In this document: in pieces, positions 1 to 4,736 of the stretch
Position numbering within the stretch: position 1 is the first letter of the stretch
Layout of the letters: the number at the start of each line of letters is the position of its first letter
Source of the DNA: an uncultured Cloacibacillus sp.
GTDB lineage: Bacteria; Synergistota; Synergistia; Synergistales; Synergistaceae
Assembly (NCBI GenBank): GCA_900545755.1
Contig: URAG01000095.1
Location: 1 to 6,945 of the forward strand
Direction: 5' to 3'
Length of the DNA: 6,945 bases
Position numbers and translations under genes: made by a program
The notes under the pieces: model-generated
Seen by the model: only the letters and a program-made list of their open reading frames with translations
Told to the model about the DNA's origin: nothing
The model's database searches: none

Positions 1-59
1 CGCAGAAGTTTCAGGCCGAGCTCGTTGACTCCGCCGGGAGTGGAATTTTCGGTTAGAAA
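1..59 (-). other. In-frame continuation of the ProC-like gene beyond its UAG
   Basis: Reading on from the TAG at 62-60 in the same frame gives 19 further codons up to the window edge without another stop. They encode FLTENSTPGGVNELGLKLL. STPGG matches the near-invariant TSPGG motif of ProC proteins, which lies near the C-terminus and contributes to the active site and dimer. The following residues resemble the helix after that motif. The stop thus falls in the middle of a ProC-like C-terminal domain, at a position that is variable in the family. No frameshift is needed to join the two parts. The true C-terminus lies outside the window. Confidence 0.7.
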
Positions 60-716
60 CTATTCAACGTCCTCGCCGCAGTCGGTGCGCATGAAGGACG
101 ATAGCGTTTCGTTCATTATCGACGAGTAGTCGAGCGCAGTGCGGAAGGAGAGCCCCTTATCCATGCCCCAGCCGACGCTTTCGCCGAGCAGCGCGTAGTA
201 TGGCACCATCATGCCCGTGACTGGGCCGAGTATCTCAAGCTCGCGCTCGCTCTTTACGCGCACGAGAGTGCCTATCAGCGACATTAGCTCCGCGAGAGCC
301 TCGTCCCCGCCGTAAAAAAGCAGAGGCCCTGTGCGCCGTGCCGCGAATGGCAGCGGTATCGCCCGCGCCGCGCTTTTCGCCGGGGCGTAGAGCGCGAGCG
401 AGTCCGCGAGCTTCACGCCGCCGGTTATGTGCATGACGCGCTGATCCTCGCGGAAACTCAGTGCGCGTACGACGGCCTCGTGCTGCTGCGGCAGAACGCA
501 TATAAAAACAACGTCGGAGCCGCCGGCTGCAGCCTGGTTCGATTCATATATGGAGACTCTTTCCGGGAATAGCGCTTTCAGCGCCTCAGCCTTTTCGCGA
601 TGCTTATGCACGGAGAGGTTGATTTTACCCGTGAACTCGGGCGACGTGCAGAAGCCGCGCACCATCGCCGAGGCTATGCCGCCCGTGCCTATGAAGCCCA
701 ATGTAAGATCTGTCAT
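60..716 (-). CDS. ProC-like NAD(P)-dependent reductase (pyrroline-5-carboxylate reductase family), ended by an in-frame UAG
   Basis: A Rossmann-fold reductase related to pyrroline-5-carboxylate reductase, which reduces P5C to proline with NAD(P)H in the cytoplasm. Numbered from the ATG at 716-714, the N-terminus has the dinucleotide-binding motif GFIGTGG (residues 7-13), followed by a strand ending DVVFICVLPQ and the HITGGV segment typical of the ProC/F420-oxidoreductase fold. Classical ProC has an MPNTPA-type loop; here it is RAIPLPFAARRTG (about 118-130), so this may be a divergent paralogue with another imine substrate. A GTG start at 725 adds three residues. Neither start has a strong Shine-Dalgarno, and I prefer the ATG. 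The frame stops at TAG (60-62) after 218 residues, just before the conserved ProC C-terminal motif, which continues in frame beyond the stop. The gene is therefore a nonsense pseudogene, a recoded gene or a sequencing error. The upstream neighbour rocD makes the usual ProC substrate. Confidence 0.72.
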   Translation of the reverse strand: MTDLTLGFIGTGGIASAMVRGFCTSPEFTGKINLSVHKHREKAEALKALFPERVSIYESNQAAAGGSDVVFICVLPQQHEAVVRALSFREDQRVMHITGGVKLADSLALYAPAKSAARAIPLPFAARRTGPLLFYGGDEALAELMSLIGTLVRVKSERELEILGPVTGMMVPYYALLGESVGWGMDKGLSFRTALDYSSIMNETLSSFMRTDCGEDVE

Positions 717-733
717 AAACAACACCGCCGTTT

Positions 734-745
734 CGTAAATTTACG
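734..745. promoter_or_regulatory. 12-base perfect palindrome, possible operator
   Basis: CGTAAATTTACG is a perfect 12-base palindrome lying just downstream of the minus-strand TATAAT, where transcription of the ProC-like gene would start. A dimeric repressor bound there would block initiation. This is position-based inference, and the regulator is unknown. Confidence 0.35.
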
Positions 746-748
746 GCG

Positions 749-754
749 ATTATA
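749..754 (-). promoter_or_regulatory. Candidate -10 box for the ProC-like gene
   Basis: On the minus strand this is a perfect TATAAT, 32 bases upstream of the ATG at 716. No convincing -35 is visible at 16-18 bases spacing (the best hexamer shares only TT with TTGACA). The promoter may be activator-dependent or the match may be chance. Confidence 0.4.
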
Positions 755-811
755 CAATAAGCGGCGTGCGGGCAGAATAGGTTCTGCGCGTGGCGCGCGC
801 GGATATGAGAA

Positions 812-834
812 AGGCGCGCCGCTCGGGCGCGCCT
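812..834 (-). terminator. Rho-independent-like terminator after rocD
   Basis: A nine-base-pair perfect stem (AGGCGCGCC at 812-820 pairing with GGCGCGCCT at 826-834, five-base loop) sits 33 bases after the rocD stop. In the minus direction it is followed by TTTCTCAT, a weak T tract. It separates rocD from the ProC-like gene and supports independent transcription. Confidence 0.6.
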
Positions 835-866
835 CTTTGAGGAAATGGAAAGGTAGGCGGAAATGT

Positions 867-2060
867 CTATTTTGCGAATGCTTTTTTGATACCTTCGACT
901 GCTTTATCTATCTGCTCGTAGGTGATGACGATCGGCGGCGCGAAACGTATCGTGCGCTCGTGCGTCTCCTTCGCGAGGACGCCGTTCGCGATGAGCTTCT
1001 TGACGTATGGCGCGGCGTTGACGGTGAACTCCACACCGATGAGGAGGCCCGAGCCGCGGACTTCCATGATCTCTGGGTTGTCTATCTCACGCAGCTTCTG
1101 CATGAAGTAGTTGCCCTTCTCTTCCGCCTGCTTCGGATAGTTGTCGCGAACGAGTATCTCCATAGCCTTGATGGAGACGGCGCAGGCGAGCGGGTTGCCG
1201 CCGAAGGTCGAGCCGTGCGTGCCGGGCGTGTAGACACCGAGGACGTCCTTGTTGGCCGCGACCGCCGATATGGGCATGACGCCGCCGCCGAGAGCCTTGC
1301 CGAGTATGAATATATCCGGCTCTACATCTTCGAAGTTGCAGGCGAACATGCGGCCCGTGCGCGCGAAACCGGTCTGGACTTCGTCGGCGATGAAGAGGAT
1401 GTTGTGCTTCGTGCAGATTTCGCGGACTTCCTTGAGATAGCCCTTGGGCGGAACGATTATTCCGGCTTCGCCCTGTATCGGCTCAACGAGGAACGCCACG
1501 GTGTTCGGCGTGATGGCCTCTTCGAGGGCCTTCGCGTCGCCGTACTTGATGATTTTAAATCCCGGGCAGTAGGGGCCGTAGTTGATGCGCGCGTCCGGGT
1601 CGGTCGAGAAGCTGATGATGGCGATGGTGCGTCCGTGGAAGTTGTTCTCGCAGACTATTATCTCCTGCTTGCCGTTCTCGACGCCCTTCTTCTCAACGCC
1701 CCAGCGGCGCGCGGTCTTGAGCGCCGTTTCGACGGCTTCTGCTCCGGTGTTCATCGGGAGGATCATTTCTTTGCCGGTCAGCTCGCAGAGCTTCTCATAG
1801 AAGTCGCAGAGCACCGAGTTGTGGAATGCGCGCGAGGTGAGCGTCACTTTGTCAAGCTGCTGCTTCGCGGCTTCTATTATCTCGGGGTGGCGGTGTCCGA
1901 AGTTCAGCGCCGAGTAGGCGGAGAGCATGTCGAAGTATTCGCGTCCCTCGGGGTCGCGGACCATTACGCCGTCGGCTTCGACTATAACGACGTCCTTCGG
2001 ATGATAGTTGTGAGCGCCGAGTTCGTTTGTTTTGTCGATGATCTGCTGAGTGCTGAGCAT
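867..2060 (-). CDS. rocD: Ornithine aminotransferase (ornithine--oxo-acid transaminase)
   Basis: A class III PLP-dependent aminotransferase that moves the delta-amino group of ornithine to 2-oxoglutarate. It gives glutamate-5-semialdehyde (in equilibrium with pyrroline-5-carboxylate) and glutamate. Visible motifs in order: AHNYHP near residue 16; DMLSAYSALNFGHRHP (44-59), a RocD signature whose Tyr49 probably matches the ornithine-specificity tyrosine of eukaryotic OAT; PMNTGAEAVETA (102-113) for PLP phosphate; NNFHGRT (139-145); EPIQGEAG (193-200); ADEVQTGF with Asp226 for the pyridine nitrogen; GKALGGG with the Schiff-base Lys255; GSTFGGNP (283-290). Its 397 residues fit bacterial RocD (about 400). 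The ATG has GGAGG at 2069-2073, eight bases upstream. It ends in UAG after a normal IKKAFAK tail, and a terminator follows, so UAG acts as a true stop here. Acetylornithine aminotransferase (ArgD) is the main alternative; the SAYSALNFGHRHP and GVMPISAV segments favour RocD. Confidence 0.92.
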   Translation of the reverse strand: MLSTQQIIDKTNELGAHNYHPKDVVIVEADGVMVRDPEGREYFDMLSAYSALNFGHRHPEIIEAAKQQLDKVTLTSRAFHNSVLCDFYEKLCELTGKEMILPMNTGAEAVETALKTARRWGVEKKGVENGKQEIIVCENNFHGRTIAIISFSTDPDARINYGPYCPGFKIIKYGDAKALEEAITPNTVAFLVEPIQGEAGIIVPPKGYLKEVREICTKHNILFIADEVQTGFARTGRMFACNFEDVEPDIFILGKALGGGVMPISAVAANKDVLGVYTPGTHGSTFGGNPLACAVSIKAMEILVRDNYPKQAEEKGNYFMQKLREIDNPEIMEVRGSGLLIGVEFTVNAAPYVKKLIANGVLAKETHERTIRFAPPIVITYEQIDKAVEGIKKAFAK

Positions 2061-2068
2061 TGAGTCGT

Positions 2069-2073
2069 CCTCC
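2069..2073 (-). promoter_or_regulatory. Ribosome binding site of rocD
   Basis: GGAGG on the minus strand, eight bases before the rocD ATG. It fixes the start codon at 2060-2058. Confidence 0.8.
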
Positions 2074-2279
2074 TCATATTTATATTTATTTTGAACTTTA
2101 TAACCTTAGATGTTTATTTTTATTGCTGACATGATTACTCTATCATTAAATCGCGGTTTTGAAAAGGGGTGAGTTTTTTAAGCACCACAACGCTACGTGC
2201 GCCGCTTTGGCGCCGTTTGCTTCGTGGCGTGTATAAGGAAACAGAAATATTTGCAAAGTTTACAAAAGAATCCGCCCGC
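2074..2279 (-). other. Upstream region of rocD, AT-rich near the gene
   Basis: This stretch separates rocD from the hairpin behind the dehydrogenase gene. Its first 90 bases next to rocD are strikingly AT-rich against a GC-rich background, as expected for a promoter or regulator-binding region. I found no convincing -35/-10 pair, only weak hexamers such as TATAAA on the minus strand near 2096-2101. A small inverted repeat, ATGAT with ATCAT six bases apart (2131-2146), is the only symmetric element noticed. No coding sequence or RNA gene is evident. Confidence 0.35.
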
Positions 2280-2308
2280 GGCGCGCGGAGAAATATTTTC
2301 CGCGCGCC
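2280..2308 (-). terminator. Strong stem-loop after the 4-hydroxybutyrate dehydrogenase gene
   Basis: GGCGCGCGGA (2280-2289) pairs perfectly with TCCGCGCGCC (2299-2308) around an AT-rich loop, 17 bases beyond the dehydrogenase stop. A T tract does not follow immediately on the minus strand; TTCTTTT comes about eight bases later. It may be a terminator or a 3' mRNA stabiliser. Confidence 0.45.
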
Positions 2309-2325
2309 CTTCGTTACGCCCGCTC

Positions 2326-3441
2326 TCAGTAGAGCTCTTCGTATATCTTCAGCACGCGCGCTTCGTCGAGCGGGACGAAGTTGTTGCTCATGAGCCGCTG
2401 CTGCGCCGTCATGACGGCATCCGTGAAGCGCGGCAGGTCCTCGGGCTTTACTCCGTAGGCGCGCAGCGGCTTCTTAGGCAGTATCGTGTCGAGCAGCTTT
2501 TCAAGCTCTTCCCAGACGCGCGATTTTTCGCAGGAAAGCAGCGCGGCTATGAAGTCCATCATCTTCGATATTTCGCCGTCCGTTTTAATTTCGAGATAAT
2601 TTTTCATAACCCCGGTGAATACGGCGTAATTGCTCTCGCCGTGCGGGACGTGGTACGCGCCGCCGAGCGGGTACGAGAGCGCGTGTACTGCGGCGCAGCC
2701 GGCGGTGCCGAAAGCTATGCCCGCGTAGTTCGAGGCGAGCAGGAAGTCGCCGAGCAGCGCCGTCCGCGCCTCGCGCCCCTCGCGCGCTATCGTTTCGTAG
2801 CGCTTTATTATCATCTCCGCGGCCTTGTACGAAAGCAGTTTTGAAAATTCCGTCGCCTTCGGCGAGAGCGCAGACTCGACCGAGTGGATGAGCGCGTCTA
2901 TCGAGCTAGCTGCGAATACCTCAAATGGCAGGCCGCGCAGCAGTTCGGGGATGAGAGCGCACTGGTCGGCGTAGAGCGCAGGCGCGACGAGCCCCATCTT
3001 CGTGCCTAGGCGCGTGCGGTTTATTATCGAGATGTTCGTCACCTCGCTGCCGGTGCCGCAAGTCGTCGGCGCGATGACTAGGCCGCAGCTCCGCGCTATG
3101 TCCGGCGCGGCGGCGTAGAGCTCGTCGGTCGAGCGCCCGCCGGAGACGGCGACGGCTTTCGCGATGTCTATTATCGAGCCGCCGCCCGCGGCTATGAGCC
3201 GTTTGAAGCCGAGCTTCGAAGCCTCTGCGATAATCGCGTCGGTCATCACGTCGGTCGGCTCGCCGCTGCCGAAGTCCTCCCAGAAGAGAGTTTTGACCGG
3301 CAGGCCGAGCGGCGCGAAGTGCGCCTCGTATATCGGCCTTATCGTGAAGAGCAGATCGTCCGCGCCAAGCGCGAACTCGCGCGCGAATTCCGCGCATGTT
3401 TCAAATTTATGTATCTCCGTGTATAGCGCTATTTCCTTCAT
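2326..3441 (-). CDS. 4hbD: 4-hydroxybutyrate dehydrogenase (iron-dependent alcohol dehydrogenase family)
   Basis: A group III (iron-type) alcohol dehydrogenase that interconverts succinate semialdehyde and 4-hydroxybutyrate with NAD(H), probably in fermentation. Visible features: GGGSIIDIAK (86-95) for the nucleotide; PTTCGTGSEVTN (125-136), hallmark of this family; metal ligands Asp182 and His186 in SSIDALIH, His253 in AVHALSYP and His267 in YHVPHGE. The SNYAGIAFGTAG, LSYPLGG, KPLRAYG and QQRLMSNN segments and the 371-residue length closely match my memory of the Clostridium kluyveri enzyme. The ATG is preceded by GGAGG at 3452-3456, ten bases away, and the gene ends in TGA. It is transcribed away from the metQ leader and has a long gap before rocD. 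No succinyl-CoA, CoA-transferase or 4-hydroxybutyryl-CoA genes lie in the window, so its pathway is not settled. Another short-chain alcohol dehydrogenase specificity is possible but less likely. Confidence 0.87.
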   Translation of the reverse strand: MKEIALYTEIHKFETCAEFAREFALGADDLLFTIRPIYEAHFAPLGLPVKTLFWEDFGSGEPTDVMTDAIIAEASKLGFKRLIAAGGGSIIDIAKAVAVSGGRSTDELYAAAPDIARSCGLVIAPTTCGTGSEVTNISIINRTRLGTKMGLVAPALYADQCALIPELLRGLPFEVFAASSIDALIHSVESALSPKATEFSKLLSYKAAEMIIKRYETIAREGREARTALLGDFLLASNYAGIAFGTAGCAAVHALSYPLGGAYHVPHGESNYAVFTGVMKNYLEIKTDGEISKMMDFIAALLSCEKSRVWEELEKLLDTILPKKPLRAYGVKPEDLPRFTDAVMTAQQRLMSNNFVPLDEARVLKIYEELY

Positions 3442-3473
3442 AAGTTCCGCACCTCCGTCGTGAGCTTACGACA

Positions 3474-3479
3474 ATTATA
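3474..3479 (-). promoter_or_regulatory. Candidate -10 box for 4-hydroxybutyrate dehydrogenase
   Basis: A perfect TATAAT on the minus strand, 32 bases before the dehydrogenase ATG. No good -35 is visible at normal spacing. The divergent plus-strand promoter begins only 25 bases away, so the two polymerases may interfere or share a regulator. Confidence 0.45.
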
Positions 3480-3503
3480 ATACGCGTGCGGCGCACGGCG
3501 GGC

Positions 3504-3533
3504 TTGACACGGACGGCGCGCGCCGTGTAAAAT
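3504..3533 (+). promoter_or_regulatory. Sigma70-type promoter of the metQ leader
   Basis: A consensus TTGACA (3504-3509), an 18-base spacer and TAAAAT (3528-3533, five of six matches). Transcription would start near 3540, giving a short 5' leader of about 46 bases before the first small ORF. Confidence 0.75.
3513..3526. promoter_or_regulatory. 14-base palindrome inside the promoter spacer, possible operator
   Basis: ACGGCGCGCGCCGT is self-complementary over 14 bases and fills most of the spacer between -35 and -10. An overlapping repeat, ACACGG at 3507-3512 with CCGTGT at 3523-3528, shares nearly the same span. The position suits a repressor or a spacer-twisting activator. CG-rich palindromes are common in this GC-rich DNA, so it may be chance. 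Confidence 0.3.
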
Positions 3534-3585
3534 TCTTCCGTGTTTTGCGGCGGTCAGCCGATATTAAGGGAATGGAGGAAACGTC

Positions 3586-3669
3586 ATGGCTTATACGAAC
3601 TTTACGATGATAATGTGCATGATGATGCGCGGCTGCGGCGGCTCCTCTCCTGAATTGACCGGCGCTTAA
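3586..3669 (+). CDS. Methionine-rich leader peptide (27 codons)
   Basis: A small ORF with an excellent Shine-Dalgarno (GGAGG at 3574-3578, seven bases before ATG), ending in TAA. After MAYTNFT come MIMCMMM, so five of seven codons (3607-3627) are AUG and one is Cys. The rest is RGCGG followed by SSPELTGA. It has no domain and no obvious export signal. Its place between a strong promoter and an intrinsic terminator, upstream of a methionine-binding protein gene, fits a leader peptide whose translation reads the supply of Met-tRNA, as in the Trp, His and Leu attenuators of enteric bacteria. The stop at 3667-3669 leaves 20 bases before the terminator stem, so a ribosome that finishes the ORF would mask the antiterminator strand but not the terminator. 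It could instead make a functional microprotein. No homologue is known to me. Confidence 0.72.
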   Translation: MAYTNFTMIMCMMMRGCGGSSPELTGA

Positions 3670-3703
3670 AACTCGCGTCGTCGATTAAGGACCGGATCCG
3701 CTG
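3636..3703 (+). promoter_or_regulatory. Candidate antiterminator pairing of the Met leader
   Basis: Bases 3636-3645 (CGGCGGCTCC) can pair with 3694-3703 (GGATCCGCTG): nine of ten positions pair, one as G-U, with a single C/U mismatch at 3642/3697. The downstream strand contains eight bases of the terminator's left arm, so the structures exclude each other. The upstream strand starts eight bases after the last Met codon of the run. A ribosome stalled early in the Met codons would leave it free, while one reaching the stop codon would have disrupted it. Drawn by hand, no energies computed. Confidence 0.45.
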
Positions 3704-3723
3704 GTGCGGGTCCGGTCTTTTTT
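3690..3723 (+). terminator. Intrinsic terminator (attenuator) between leader peptide and metQ
   Basis: GACCGGATCCGC (3690-3701), loop TGGT, then GCGGGTCCGGTC (3706-3717): twelve pairs, one a G-U, followed directly by six T and shortly by ATTTT. This is a strong Rho-independent terminator on the plus strand, placed before metQ rather than after a full gene, as expected of an attenuator. Confidence 0.85.
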
Positions 3724-3761
3724 ATTTTCGCGGCTTTAAGGGGGAGTGAAGGAGAGGAAGT

Positions 3762-3797
3762 ATGCTCTGCGGTTCGTGCGACGCTTTCGGCGCATAG
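3762..3797 (+). CDS. Second mini-ORF in the metQ leader (11 codons, CxxC)
   Basis: ATG CTC TGC GGT TCG TGC GAC GCT TTC GGC GCA TAG encodes MLCGSCDAFGA. It has a good Shine-Dalgarno (AAGGAG at 3749-3754, seven bases away) and lies between the attenuator and metQ, 45 bases before the metQ start. Two of eleven residues are Cys, spaced CxxC. It may be a second control peptide sensing cysteine supply, or a relay that helps ribosomes reach metQ. Only a four-pair hairpin (GGCC/GGCC, 3800-3811) follows, so no second terminator is evident. Such a short ORF could be chance; the ribosome binding site and the context are the main support. Confidence 0.45.
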   Translation: MLCGSCDAFGA

Positions 3798-3842
3798 GCG
3801 GCCTTTAGGCCATCGGTAAAAATTTTATGGAGGTATGATGGA

Positions 3843-4619
3843 ATGAAAAAACTTGTTTCTGTTTTTTGCGCTCTGCTGTTTTTCACTTCGGCGGCACAGG
3901 CCGCCGAGAAGATAGTTCTCGGCGTTACGCCCTTCCCTGCGCAGGAAATCGCCGCCGTCGCGGCGAAAGTTCTCGAAAAGCAGGGCTACGAGGTCGAGAT
4001 TCGCGAATTCACCGACTTTATCCAGCCGAACCTCGCGCTTGAGGACGGCAGTCTCGACGCGAATTTCTTCCAGCATATTCCGTTCCTCGAGAACATGAGG
4101 ACAGAAAAGAATCTCGACATCGTAGCGATCACGAAAGTCCACCTTCTCCCCATCGGCATCTATTCACATAAAGTGAAGTCGATAGCCGAAGTCGGCGACC
4201 GCGCCGTAGTCGCCGTGCCGAGCGACCCTACGAACGGCTTCCGCGCCTACAAGCTGCTTGAGCGCGAAGGACTGCTCAAGATGAAGGACGGCGTGAACCT
4301 GACAGCGCGCGACATCCTAGAAAACCCCAAGAATCTCAAGATAATCGAGCTTGAAGCGCCGCAGCTTCCGCGCACGCTGCAAGACACGACTATTTCCGTC
4401 ATCAACATGAACTTCGCCGTCGACGCCGGACTTGACCCGACGAAGGAGGCGCTCGCGCTGGAGGACAAAGACTCGCCATACGCGGTCGTACTCGCATGCC
4501 GCGGAGAAGACAAGGATAAGCCAGAGATAAAGGCGCTCGCCGCGGCGCTTAATTCACCTGAGGTGAAGAAGTTTATCACCGAGGAGCTCGCGAGCAAAGG
4601 CGTGCTCCCGGCATTCTAA
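3843..4619 (+). CDS. metQ: Methionine-binding periplasmic protein, MetQ/NlpA family
   Basis: Substrate-binding component of a MetNIQ-type ABC importer for D/L-methionine or a related compound. Residues 1-20 form a Sec signal: KK, a hydrophobic core LVSVFCALLFF, and a signal peptidase I site AQA|AE. There is no lipobox cysteine near the cleavage site, so unlike E. coli MetQ it is probably soluble in the periplasm. The mature part shows the NlpA/MetQ signatures FTDFIQPNLALEDGSLDANF (56-75), FQHIPFLE (76-83), AVPSDPTNGFRA (124-135), LEAPQLPRTLQDT (170-182) and SPYAVVL (211-217). The 258-residue length is normal. GGAGG at 3829-3833 lies nine bases before the chosen ATG; ATGs at 3835 and 3838 are out of frame and give only two or three codons. 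The gene follows a Met-codon attenuator and ends in a terminator, with no metN or metI in the window. It must use ABC subunits encoded elsewhere. Confidence 0.92.
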   Translation: MKKLVSVFCALLFFTSAAQAAEKIVLGVTPFPAQEIAAVAAKVLEKQGYEVEIREFTDFIQPNLALEDGSLDANFFQHIPFLENMRTEKNLDIVAITKVHLLPIGIYSHKVKSIAEVGDRAVVAVPSDPTNGFRAYKLLEREGLLKMKDGVNLTARDILENPKNLKIIELEAPQLPRTLQDTTISVINMNFAVDAGLDPTKEALALEDKDSPYAVVLACRGEDKDKPEIKALAAALNSPEVKKFITEELASKGVLPAF

Positions 4620-4688
4620 ACGCGGCCTTCACACGGAATTTAGCTGCCTTCAAGCGCCCCATACGGGCGCGGGAGGCCGCGTTTTTTT
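4620..4688 (+). terminator. Intrinsic terminator of metQ
   Basis: ACGCGGCCT (4620-4628) pairs with AGGCCGCGT (4674-4682), enclosing an inner hairpin GCGCCC/GGGCGC (4654-4659 with 4665-4670). Seven T follow (4682-4688). The stem starts right after the metQ stop and closes a one-gene transcription unit. Confidence 0.85.
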
Positions 4689-4696
4689 GCTATAAT
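4688..4696 (+). promoter_or_regulatory. Extended -10 promoter of the BTAD/ATPase regulator gene
   Basis: TGCTATAAT is a perfect extended -10 (TGnTATAAT) that begins on the last T of the metQ terminator. The place of a -35 falls in the terminator's GC-rich 3' arm and matches poorly, which is typical for extended -10 promoters. Transcription would start near 4703, about 34 bases before the regulator's ATG. Confidence 0.6.
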
Positions 4697-4736
4697 TTCA
4701 GCGTACCGGCGAAATTTATGAAAGGAGCGCGGCGCA

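Noticed and set aside
60..62. General reassignment of UAG to a sense codon in this genome
   Set aside because: rocD ends at UAG with a normal C-terminus and a terminator just behind it, so UAG functions as a stop in this window.
600..2063. Long open frame on the plus strand (487 codons)
   Set aside because: It lies opposite rocD, whose frame carries a complete set of aminotransferase motifs and a good ribosome binding site. The plus-strand translation is Arg/Val/Asp-rich with no recognisable domain, typical of a shadow in GC-rich DNA.
2131..2146. ATGAT/ATCAT inverted repeat upstream of rocD as an operator
   Set aside because: Only five bases per arm in AT-rich DNA; expected by chance and without a recognised regulator match.
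2197..2844. Plus-strand open frame overlapping the 3' half of the dehydrogenase gene
   Set aside because: It is antisense to a well-supported gene, has biased composition and no ribosome binding site or domain.
2921..3397. Second minus-strand frame inside the dehydrogenase gene
   Set aside because: Extremely Arg-rich and low-complexity; an out-of-frame reading of the real gene.
3534..3842. SAM riboswitch or T-box before metQ
   Set aside because: I see no S-box-like multi-helix core and no T-box AGGGTGG-like sequence. The leader instead contains two well-initiated small ORFs and one simple terminator.
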